A DNA stretch of 14,667 bases from DAIOHQ01 sp036744635 (GTDB taxonomy: Bacteria > Planctomycetota > Phycisphaerae > Tepidisphaerales > Tepidisphaeraceae), in the NCBI GenBank assembly GCA_036744635.1, contig DAIOHQ010000111.1:1-14667 (forward strand). The letters are read 5' to 3'. A program made the translations under genes and the position numbers. Shown here one piece after another: positions 1 to 5,831 of this stretch (position 1 is its first letter; each line of letters begins with the position of its first letter). Below the pieces are notes generated by a model. It was given only the letters and a program-made list of their open reading frames with translations, was not told the DNA's origin and searched no databases.

Positions 1-293
1 CCCAGCAGGTTGAACACCCGCGCCAGGGTTTCGTTGCCGACCGGAACGGTCACCGGCGAGCCGGTGTCGAGGCAATCCATGCCGCGGCGCAGGCCGTCGG
101 TGGAACCCAGGGCTACAGCGCGCACCTTGCCGCCGCCGAGGTGCTGCTGCACTTCGCCGGTCAGGCGGATCGTGCCGCCGTCGTTGGCCGAGCCAATTGT
201 CACCGCGTTGTAGATTGAGGGAAGTTGATCCTCGGGAAATTCCACGTCGAAGGTAGAACCGATCACCTGCGTCACTTTACCGGTGCTGGCCAT
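1..293 (-). CDS. atpD: F1 ATP synthase subunit beta, N-terminal part (3' end outside window)
   Basis: Catalytic beta subunit of the F1Fo ATP synthase, on the cytoplasmic face of the inner membrane. The 97 visible codons from ATG at 293 begin MASTGKVTQVIGSTFDVEFP and contain EVQQHLGGGKVR, the strongly conserved GSTDGLRRG (about residues 63-71) and VPVGNETLARVFNLLG. These match the beta-barrel domain of AtpD and the start of the nucleotide-binding domain. The P-loop lies beyond the window edge. The start is supported by GAGGAA (rc of 301-306) 7 nt upstream. A promoter-like pair lies at 365-392. No atpG or atpA lies immediately upstream; the neighbour on that side is an opposite-strand small ORF, so atpD appears to head its own transcription unit. 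The identification is firm; the split-operon reading is inference from this edge only. Confidence 0.95.
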   Translation of the reverse strand, partial: MASTGKVTQVIGSTFDVEFPEDQLPSIYNAVTIGSANDGGTIRLTGEVQQHLGGGKVRAVALGSTDGLRRGMDCLDTGSPVTVPVGNETLARVFNLL

Positions 294-364
294 GGTTGGG
301 TTCCTCAAGCTGATATCTCGCCAGGAGCGCAATCACAGCGCCCCGCTTCGGGCAAGGGGCGGGG

Positions 365-392
365 ATTGTATCATTCCTTCACAAAGGGGCAA
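365..392 (-). promoter_or_regulatory. Candidate sigma70-type promoter for atpD
   Basis: On the minus strand, TTGCCC (rc of 387-392, 4/6 match to TTGACA) is followed after 16 bp by TACAAT (rc of 365-370, 5/6 match to TATAAT). The predicted start of transcription would be near 358, giving a leader of about 65 nt. The leader begins with a small GC stem (341-346 pairing with 359-364). This is a consensus match by eye only. Confidence 0.4.
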
Positions 393-432
393 GAGAAACG
401 GAAATTGGGGAATGGGTCGGGTTGAAATTTCC

Positions 433-521
433 GGGTGCCACAGGTCGCGGTACTCCGAGACCTGTGCCGCGTAGCAACGCAGTAAGACACAGGTCTGCGA
501 GTACGCCGACCTGTGGCACCC
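433..521. repeat. Long nested imperfect inverted repeat (palindromic element)
   Basis: Positions 433-468 and 486-521 are 36-nt arms of an inverted repeat with five mismatches. The outer 15 nt (433-447 against 507-521, GGGTGCCACAGGTCG) pair perfectly, and the loop is 469-485. Each arm is itself palindromic: CACAGGTC at 439-446 faces GACCTGTG at 459-466, and CACAGGTC at 488-495 faces GACCTGTG at 508-515. The element can fold as one long hairpin or two short ones. This architecture fits a dispersed palindromic element (REP/MITE-like) better than a plain terminator, since no T-tract follows. Whether it is repeated elsewhere in the genome cannot be seen here. Confidence 0.85.
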
Positions 522-616
522 AATCTGACCCACTACCGAAAATTGCATAGACGGGGTAAATAGAAGAGCAGAGTGGCTCGTTTGGCGACGGTGGTCCGAG
601 AGGGTATGCTTTGGTG

Positions 617-853
617 ATGTCCGACGCCGAAATCCCCGCCTCCCTTCCCACCGATCCCCAGCGATTTTACTGCACCACTGTTGACTTTGAAGAACTCACC
701 CCGCCAATCCTGGTTGAAACCACTCCCGCGCTCGAGCGGCTCGGGCCGTCTCCGTTTGCCAAGACCAAATTCCCGCTGCTGGGTTTTCTGGAAACGCTTT
801 ACGAGCATGTTGCGGCGCAGGCGCAGGCCGCGTTGGGAACGAAGCGCGGGTGA
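617..853 (+). CDS. Small hypothetical protein (78 aa)
   Basis: I do not recognise this protein. It begins MSDAEIPASLPTDPQRFYC, is acidic and Pro-rich in the first half, and has a likely amphipathic C-terminal helix (FPLLGFLETLYEHVAAQAQA, about residues 51-70). It has no signal peptide or membrane segment. The composition looks like a real soluble protein rather than a reversed-frame artefact. ATG at 617 is chosen; a TTG at 611 in the same frame lies 6 nt after GAGAGGG (598-604) and could be the true start. It is divergent from atpD and convergent with the SPFH gene. Its stop is 5 nt before the perfect inverted repeat at 859-932. Confidence 0.5.
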   Translation: MSDAEIPASLPTDPQRFYCTTVDFEELTPPILVETTPALERLGPSPFAKTKFPLLGFLETLYEHVAAQAQAALGTKRG

Positions 854-858
854 AGATG

Positions 859-932
859 TCGTAGGGGCGGGGTTTCCCCGCCCCTCATTCTTCACGCGAA
901 ACAAGAGGGGCGGGGAAACCCCGCCCCTACGA
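859..932. repeat. Perfect 28-bp inverted repeat between convergent genes
   Basis: Arms 859-886 and 905-932 are exact reverse complements with an 18-nt loop (887-904). Each arm is internally palindromic (GGGGCGGGG-TTT-CCCCGCCCC). It sits between the stop of the 78-aa ORF (851-853) and the end of the SPFH gene, whose TAG stop (927-929) lies inside the right arm. Position and stability suit a bidirectional transcription stop, but there is no T-run, so it may instead be a mobile palindromic repeat. Part of the arm (GTAGGGGCGGGG) recurs at the sat stop codon near 5321. Confidence 0.85.
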
Positions 933-3161
933 TACCCGTCCCGCCGCAACCGCCTTGGCGGGAACATCCACATTCATCGAGTTCATGGACTCCATCACCT
1001 GCCGGCTCATGCGTTCGGTGAGTTCCGTTAGGGCGGGATTCTGCTTCCCATCGCCCAGCTCGAAGCCGCTCTTCTCGGCCACCATCAGGCTGATGAGCGT
1101 GCCGAGCAGGCCCTGGGCGCCATGGCCGCCGGCGCCGTCGCCTCCGCCGGTGACGAAGAGCTTTTCCGGGACGAGCGGCTGGGCGCTCTTGCTGAGATGT
1201 TCGGCCACCAGCGCCAGGGCATACAAGCGTGGATCGCCGAAGCCGCTGATCTTCTGCATCAGCACCGATGCTTCCGACAGGCCCACCTGCAACGTGCGCT
1301 GGCTTTCGCCTTTGCCGGCCAGGATGCGCTGCTCGCTTTCGGCTTTGGCCGTGACGACGGTCTGTTCGGCCGCCCGCCGCGAGCGTTCCAGATCGGCCTC
1401 GGCCATGACCACCTGCTGCTGCGCCTGTTTGCGGGCGCGGGAGAGGTCGGCGTCGCCATTGTTCTCGGCGATGCGAATCTGCACCTGCGAGTTGGTTAGC
1501 TCCGCCTGCTTGGCCGCGATTGCCTGGGCTTCGTTGAGCGCCCGCAGCTTGTCGGCGGCGACGCGCTGGCGGTCGAAGGTCTCGAGCTGCTCGATGGAAA
1601 GCTGCCGCAGGCGAAGCTGCTCGAGCAGCGTTTCAATCTTGCCGCCGGCTTCGGCGGTGTCGGGCTTGCCGATCAGCACGTCCACGCACTCGATGTCGAA
1701 ATCGAGGAAGCGGTGCTTGAGCGCCTCGCGGGCCTCAAGCTGCATGGAATCGCGCTGCTGCAGCAGTTCCAGCATGGTGCGCTTGTGGGCCACATCCCGG
1801 AAGTAGGCGCTCAGCATGGGATCGAGCGTCTGGGTGATCAGCTTCTTCACATCGCCGAAGCGCTGAATGACGCTTGGAGCTTTCATATAGTCGATATGAA
1901 CGACGACACTCAGCGGCAGCAGCGGCTCATACGCATCCTTGGTGACGATGTCGATGGATTTAAGCCCTTCATCATAGCGGTGCGACTCGGTGCGCCCGGT
2001 GATCCAGTGCAGCACGAAGTTTGTCGTCGGCACCAGCACGATCTGCCCGGCGTAGGCGTTGAACGGATATTTGCCCGGCCCCAGCGGCCTTTCCCACACC
2101 CCGCGCTCCCCGCGAGCAACCCGCTCGCCATGGCGGAAGGCATCGCCCGACAGGTCCTTGCCGATCGGCCCGTAATAGCTGATGACCACGCCGACGTAGC
2201 CAATGGGAATCAGCGTCTTGGGGATCATCTCGACGGTCGCGAACCAGCGGTTCACGAAATAGGTGCCATCGGTCAGTGGCACATACTGCCGCCCGCGCCG
2301 GCCGCCGGCCGCCAGAAACGCCTCGGGATCCTGATAGTTGTTGTGATAGTGCGGGTCGTTGGCGTCGTTCCCCACCGAAGGCGCGATGATCTCGCCGGGC
2401 GCCAGCGACGGGCCATCATGCACGGTCACGATGGCGATATTGTCCATGACCACGCCCTCTTCGCGTTCCTCGCGGGTTGGGCTGCCAATCGAGCCGACGA
2501 CGACGGGGCTGAATCCATCGATCTGCCGCAGCTCCTTCTGCCAGCTCACCACCGTTTCCAGCTCGCGCCGGCCGCCCTGGGAATCCAGCCGATAGACGGC
2601 ATCTTCACAGATCACGTTGAACAGCGCCAGGTTGATCGCATAGACGCCCTCGCGGAGGATGATGCGCTGGCGGCCCCGCTGGCCGTGGGTGTCGCGCTCG
2701 GCCTTTCCCGCTTTTCCCAGAAACGCAAAGGCATCCTGAAAATTATTGCAATCCACCACCCGGCCCAGCGTCTGGCTGGGCTCCAGCGGCTGCCCATCGC
2801 GGGCATACACATACCCGATCTTCCCCTGCGACACCGTCACCAGCGGAACCTTGTGAATCCGGTACTGCCATGGCCAATAAAAGAAATGCACGCCGCCGCG
2901 CAGCAGCCACGCCTGATACCCCGCCTCGCCGTTGATGGCGATGATCTGCCCTTCGCGCACGCTGCCGCCGCTGGACCACAGTTTTTCGATCACTCCGACG
3001 CGATTGTTGGGAATATAACGCATTCCCAGCGCCGAAAATGCCAGAATGAACAGCACAAACAGCGCGACGGCGACCTTCAGAATCGTCATGAGCCAATCGC
3101 TGCTGTCTGGCTGAGCCAAAAAGTTGGAAAAATTCCCCGATAAGATGGTGGCGAGAAACAT
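927..3161 (-). CDS. SPFH/band-7 (flotillin-like) membrane protein, 744 aa
   Basis: Predicted membrane-anchored SPFH scaffold protein of the kind that organises membrane microdomains. Order of parts: a short N-terminus, one transmembrane helix (about residues 24-46), two band-7-like segments, then a long Ala/Gln/Glu-rich coiled coil (about 540-660, with KLRALNEAQAIAAKQAEL and ARKQAQQQVVMAEADLERSR), and a Gly-rich stretch (VTGGGDGAGGHGAQGLLG) before a Met-rich tail. The two segments resemble each other: IPNNRVGVIEKLWSSGG near residue 50 and IPIGYVGVVISYYGPIGKDL about 290 residues later. The start at 3161 is chosen because AAGGAG lies 6 nt upstream; an in-frame ATG at 3182 and an open frame further out to 3482 lack this. 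The gene is divergent from the DUF2203 gene. Its partner proteins are unknown; the SPFH assignment is confident, the biological role is not. Confidence 0.85.
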   Translation of the reverse strand: MFLATILSGNFSNFLAQPDSSDWLMTILKVAVALFVLFILAFSALGMRYIPNNRVGVIEKLWSSGGSVREGQIIAINGEAGYQAWLLRGGVHFFYWPWQYRIHKVPLVTVSQGKIGYVYARDGQPLEPSQTLGRVVDCNNFQDAFAFLGKAGKAERDTHGQRGRQRIILREGVYAINLALFNVICEDAVYRLDSQGGRRELETVVSWQKELRQIDGFSPVVVGSIGSPTREEREEGVVMDNIAIVTVHDGPSLAPGEIIAPSVGNDANDPHYHNNYQDPEAFLAAGGRRGRQYVPLTDGTYFVNRWFATVEMIPKTLIPIGYVGVVISYYGPIGKDLSGDAFRHGERVARGERGVWERPLGPGKYPFNAYAGQIVLVPTTNFVLHWITGRTESHRYDEGLKSIDIVTKDAYEPLLPLSVVVHIDYMKAPSVIQRFGDVKKLITQTLDPMLSAYFRDVAHKRTMLELLQQRDSMQLEAREALKHRFLDFDIECVDVLIGKPDTAEAGGKIETLLEQLRLRQLSIEQLETFDRQRVAADKLRALNEAQAIAAKQAELTNSQVQIRIAENNGDADLSRARKQAQQQVVMAEADLERSRRAAEQTVVTAKAESEQRILAGKGESQRTLQVGLSEASVLMQKISGFGDPRLYALALVAEHLSKSAQPLVPEKLFVTGGGDGAGGHGAQGLLGTLISLMVAEKSGFELGDGKQNPALTELTERMSRQVMESMNSMNVDVPAKAVAAGRVS

Positions 3162-3484
3162 GAGCTTCTCCTTAATTGTCATGACCAGCGGCCCCGGCCG
3201 CCCGCACAACGTCCCCATCATACCGTTCGCCCCTTCCCCTGCACTTACAACCCCGGCAAAATTCTCTAAGCGCGGCGCGGCGGGGCGCGGGCGGAAAGAG
3301 CGGATTTCTCGTTGCAGATTTCCTGCCTTATTTGCGCGGCATACGATTTGCCGATAGTGTTCACTATGCGTGATTGACACCATCGGATGCGATGTCATAA
3401 TCGCCGGTGGGTTGAAGATGTAGCGCATCGTCCCGTTTGTGCGAGCAGGCACCCCCGAGCCGCTCGCGAAGAAAGGCGGCATTT
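3162..3484. other. Divergent promoter region between the SPFH and DUF2203 genes
   Basis: This 323-bp gene-free stretch serves both outward genes. It contains the SPFH Shine-Dalgarno AAGGAG (rc within 3168-3173), a good plus-strand promoter candidate (3374-3401) and the DUF2203 ribosome-binding site AAAGG (3473-3477). I found no equally good minus-strand promoter; a TATGAT hexamer near 3223 on that strand lacks a matching -35. A long SPFH reading frame extends over the region to 3482 but is judged non-coding. Confidence 0.6.
3374..3401 (+). promoter_or_regulatory. Candidate sigma70-type promoter for the DUF2203 gene
   Basis: A perfect TTGACA (3374-3379) is followed after 16 bp by CATAAT (3396-3401, 5/6 match). 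Transcription would begin near 3408, leaving a leader of about 77 nt before the ATG at 3485. This is a consensus match only. Confidence 0.5.
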
Positions 3485-3922
3485 ATGGCCGGTCCACAGT
3501 TTGTCACTCCCCAACCGGTTCATCCGTCCCGTCCGCGCCGGCACTTCACGCTGGTGCAGGCCAACAAGACGCTGCCGCTGGTGAAACGGATCGTGGCGGA
3601 TATCGTTAGGTTGCACGATGAGGTCGCGGTCCTGCAGGCCAAGCTGGCCGGCGGCGATGCCGGCGCCGGCAAGAACCAGGAGACGCAAAAGGCGCTGGAG
3701 CGCGGCATCGAGCAGTTGCAGGCCTATGTCGATGAGCTGGCCGAAGTCGGCTGCGAATTGAAGGACTACCAGATGGGCCTCATCGACTTCGTCGGCCGCC
3801 ACCAGGGCCGCGACATCAACCTGTGCTGGAAGCTCGGCGAGGACAAAATCACCCACTGGCACGAAATGCAGGCCGGCGTGGCCGGCCGGCAGCCGGTGTC
3901 GCTTCTGGATGAAGGGGAATAG
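3485..3922 (+). CDS. DUF2203 family protein, 145 aa
   Basis: A small soluble protein of the DUF2203 family, function unknown. Family signatures are visible: FTLVQANKTLPLVKRIVADI near the N-terminus, a helical middle (ALERGIEQLQAYVDELAEVG), then CELKDYQMGLIDFVGRHQGR followed by NLCWKLGEDKITHWHEMQAG. The pairing of a KDxxxGLIDF segment with an LCWxLGExxIxxWH segment is what I use for the call. ATG at 3485 is preferred, with AAAGG (3473-3477) 7 nt upstream; a GTG at 3437 in frame would add 16 residues without a better ribosome-binding site. It is the first gene on the plus strand after the divergent region. A UNCG-capped hairpin follows the stop. Confidence 0.85.
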   Translation: MAGPQFVTPQPVHPSRPRRHFTLVQANKTLPLVKRIVADIVRLHDEVAVLQAKLAGGDAGAGKNQETQKALERGIEQLQAYVDELAEVGCELKDYQMGLIDFVGRHQGRDINLCWKLGEDKITHWHEMQAGVAGRQPVSLLDEGE

Positions 3923-3952
3923 TTCTCGAAGCGGAAAATTCGGAATAAGCCT

Positions 3953-3982
3953 CAACGGCTGGTCCTCCGGGACCGGCCGTTG
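3953..3982 (+). terminator. Strong UNCG-capped hairpin between the DUF2203 gene and sat
   Basis: A 13-bp stem (3953-3965 with 3970-3982, one G-U pair) closes on the tetraloop UCCG with a C-G closing pair, an exceptionally stable UNCG loop. It lies 30 nt after the DUF2203 stop and about 178 nt before sat. There is no T-run, so it could be a weak or factor-dependent terminator, an mRNA-stability element, or part of a sat leader. I see no known riboswitch fold in the remaining 3983-4159, which otherwise holds only the sat ribosome-binding site. Confidence 0.5.
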
Positions 3983-4159
3983 TGCGTAAGAAGCCACTCT
4001 GGCCGGGCACGCCATTCTTTCGCGGCTCCGATCCGTGGCTGATCGAGGGCGTCGGGAACCTGCTGGAAAGGGCATACGTTCCTGCAGGGTGATGGCGGGC
4101 TTGTGGTGGGGGGAAAAGCGGGTAAGCTTTCCGCCTCTTTACCTTTAGGAGCAAGCACG

Positions 4160-5323
4160 ATGTCTCTGATTCCTCCGCATGGCGGGCAACTGGTCAATCG
4201 GGTTCTGCAGTCGGCGGCGGCCGAAAAGGCGGCCAAAGACGCCGCTTCCCTGCCCGCACTCACCCTTACCCCCCGTGAAGCGTTTGACCTGGAGATGATC
4301 GCCATTGGCGCCTTCTCGCCGCTGACGGGATTCATGGGGCAGGCCGACTTTCAGGGGGTTTGCAGGAACATGCGGCTGGCCAGCGGCGTGGTCTGGCCGA
4401 TTCCGGTGATCCTTTGCCCGCCGGATGAAATCACGGCGAAACTGAACACCGGCGACCGGGTGGCCCTGAAGGATGACAAGGGACGGCTGCTGGGAACCAT
4501 GACCATTCAGGAGAAATATCCCCACGACAAGGCGCTGGAAATTCCCAATGTCTATCGCACCGAGGATGAGGCCCATCCGGGCGTGAAGATCGTCAAGGCG
4601 CAGGGGAACACCTGCCTGGGCGGGCCGATCGACGTGATCACGCCGACGCACGAGCCGGAGTTTTCGGATTATCGCCTGCCGCCGGCGGCGACGCGGGCGG
4701 CGTTTGAGAAGAAGGGATGGTCAACGGTTGCGGCATTTCAGACGCGCAATCCGATTCACCGCTCGCACGAATATCTGACCAAGTGCGCGCTGGAGATGAC
4801 CGATGGGCTGCTGATTCACCCGCTGGTGGGCGAGACCAAGTCCGATGACATTCCGGCCAACGTGCGCATGGACTGCTACAAGACGCTGGTGGACAACTAT
4901 TACAACAAGGAGCGCACGATGCTGAGCGTGATGCCGCTGGCGATGCGCTACGCCGGCCCGCGCGAGGCTGTCCTGCATTCGCTGATCCGCAAGAATTACG
5001 GCGTGACCCATTTCATCGTCGGGCGCGATCACGCCGGCGTGGGAACGTACTACGGCACCTACGATGCGCAGAAGATTTTCGACCAGTTCGATTTGCCGAA
5101 GGATATCGGCGTCACCATCTTGAAATTTGAGCACACCGCCTGGTGCAAGAAGTGCGAGGCGATTGTCTCCAGCAAGACCTGCCCGCATGGCCCCGAGGAC
5201 AAGATCGCCCCCAGTGGAACCAAGGTGCGAGAGACGCTGAAGGCCGGTCAGCGGCCGCCGATGGAATTCAGCCGGCCGGAGATTGCCGATATTCTGATCA
5301 AGTGGGCGCAGGGGGCGAAGTAG
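4160..5323 (+). CDS. sat: Sulfate adenylyltransferase (ATP sulfurylase), 387 aa
   Basis: Cytoplasmic enzyme that makes adenosine 5'-phosphosulfate (APS) from ATP and sulfate, or the reverse. It is the single-subunit Sat type, not CysDN. Key motifs are present: QTRNPIHRSHEY (residues 194-205, the HxxH-type nucleotide-binding motif), GRDHAG (288-293), a probable zinc site formed by C329, C332, C341 and H343 (CKKC...CPHG), and SGTKVRE (352-358). Length is normal for the bacterial/archaeal Sat group lacking an APS-kinase domain. The start is ATG at 4160 with AGGAG (4147-4151) 8 nt upstream. It has no apr, dsr or cys neighbours in the window, so direction and pathway (assimilation or dissimilation) cannot be decided. 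The TAG stop sits inside a GTAGGGGCGGGG repeat fragment. Confidence 0.97.
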   Translation: MSLIPPHGGQLVNRVLQSAAAEKAAKDAASLPALTLTPREAFDLEMIAIGAFSPLTGFMGQADFQGVCRNMRLASGVVWPIPVILCPPDEITAKLNTGDRVALKDDKGRLLGTMTIQEKYPHDKALEIPNVYRTEDEAHPGVKIVKAQGNTCLGGPIDVITPTHEPEFSDYRLPPAATRAAFEKKGWSTVAAFQTRNPIHRSHEYLTKCALEMTDGLLIHPLVGETKSDDIPANVRMDCYKTLVDNYYNKERTMLSVMPLAMRYAGPREAVLHSLIRKNYGVTHFIVGRDHAGVGTYYGTYDAQKIFDQFDLPKDIGVTILKFEHTAWCKKCEAIVSSKTCPHGPEDKIAPSGTKVRETLKAGQRPPMEFSRPEIADILIKWAQGAK

Positions 5324-5382
5324 GGGCGGGGAATCCGGCGCAGTAGCAATATCGCCAGGAACCCATGGTGCCTAGATGCAAA

Positions 5383-5418
5383 ATGGCGCACCCGAGCGCA
5401 CGCGCTCGGGTGCGCCAT
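5383..5418. terminator. Perfect 16-bp palindrome between convergent sat and the cytochrome lipoprotein gene
   Basis: Arms 5383-5398 and 5403-5418 are exact reverse complements (ATGGCGCACCCGAGCG) around a 4-nt loop. It lies 60 nt after sat and 43 nt after the minus-strand cytochrome lipoprotein gene, where a bidirectional terminator is expected. No clear T-run follows on either strand, so a dispersed palindromic repeat is the alternative. The rest of 5324-5460 contains only a fragment of the GGGGCGGGG repeat near 5324. Confidence 0.6.
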
Positions 5419-5460
5419 GCAAGGTGCTGGCGCTGGCATTGCCGCCTTCGTTCGCGGTCT

Positions 5461-5820
5461 TCAGTTGCTGGCCTGCAGAAACTCGGTAATCTTCCGCTGC
5501 TCTTCGCCGGTAAGATTGGCGCGGAAGCGCATGTGGCGAACGATAGTAGCCCATTGCGCGTCGCTGAAGCGCTCCGGCGGAGGAGCGTTGTGGCAGCGGT
5601 TACAGTTGTCCGTCCACAACTCGACGCCCGAGCGATCCGGTGGAGGCGGGAACAGGCCCAGCACCTTAGGGGGCGGGCCGGAATCCGATGCACCGGCGGG
5701 CCTGGCATCAGTGGATTGACAGCCCGCAAGGCCCAGAGCGGCGATGCCCGCCGCACAGATCAGCCAGCCGCCAAGACTCACAGCAAGTCTTGCGCGTTTT
5801 TGTTTTTGGTTGGGAAACAT
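5461..5820 (-). CDS. Lipoprotein monohaem cytochrome c, 119 aa
   Basis: Predicted exported c-type cytochrome anchored by lipidation. There is a basic N-terminus (KQKRAR), a hydrophobic stretch (residues 13-33), then the lipobox LAGC with C34 as lipidation site. The +2 residue is Gln, not Asp, which by the E. coli rule favours the outer membrane. A Pro-rich linker (residues 49-61) leads to one haem site CNRCH (73-77). M97 in RHMRFRANLTGEE is the likely distal axial ligand. The start at 5820 has AAAGGAG 5 nt upstream, better than the in-frame start at 5835, which would overlap the porin stop. The gene is 11 nt after the porin, so the two are surely co-transcribed. It probably passes electrons in the periplasm or at the outer membrane; the partner is unknown. 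Confidence 0.85.
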   Translation of the reverse strand: MFPNQKQKRARLAVSLGGWLICAAGIAALGLAGCQSTDARPAGASDSGPPPKVLGLFPPPPDRSGVELWTDNCNRCHNAPPPERFSDAQWATIVRHMRFRANLTGEEQRKITEFLQASN

Positions 5821-5831
5821 GAGAACTCCTT

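Larger units (their letters stand above)
294..610. other. Intergenic region between atpD and the small plus-strand ORF
   Basis: This 317-bp stretch has no convincing gene on either strand. It holds the atpD ribosome-binding site (301-306), the atpD promoter candidate (365-392), a GC stem in the atpD leader (341-364) and the large nested inverted repeat at 433-521. The short ORFs in it lack start signals and run through the palindrome. Confidence 0.7.

Noticed and set aside
433..521. CRISPR or tRNA-like structure
   Set aside because: No regularly spaced repeats with unique spacers, and no tRNA arms; the element is a nested palindrome.
1713..3143. 476-aa plus-strand open frame
   Set aside because: Antisense to the SPFH gene, His/Arg/Asp-rich composition typical of a reversed frame in GC-rich DNA, no ribosome-binding site, no recognisable motif.
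3162..3482. N-terminal extension of the SPFH protein to 3482
   Set aside because: AAGGAG sits 6 nt before the Met at 3161; the extension carries no motif and would run across the divergent promoter region.
3923..4159. Known riboswitch upstream of sat
   Set aside because: I could not match any conserved SAM, cobalamin or other riboswitch core; only simple hairpins are visible.
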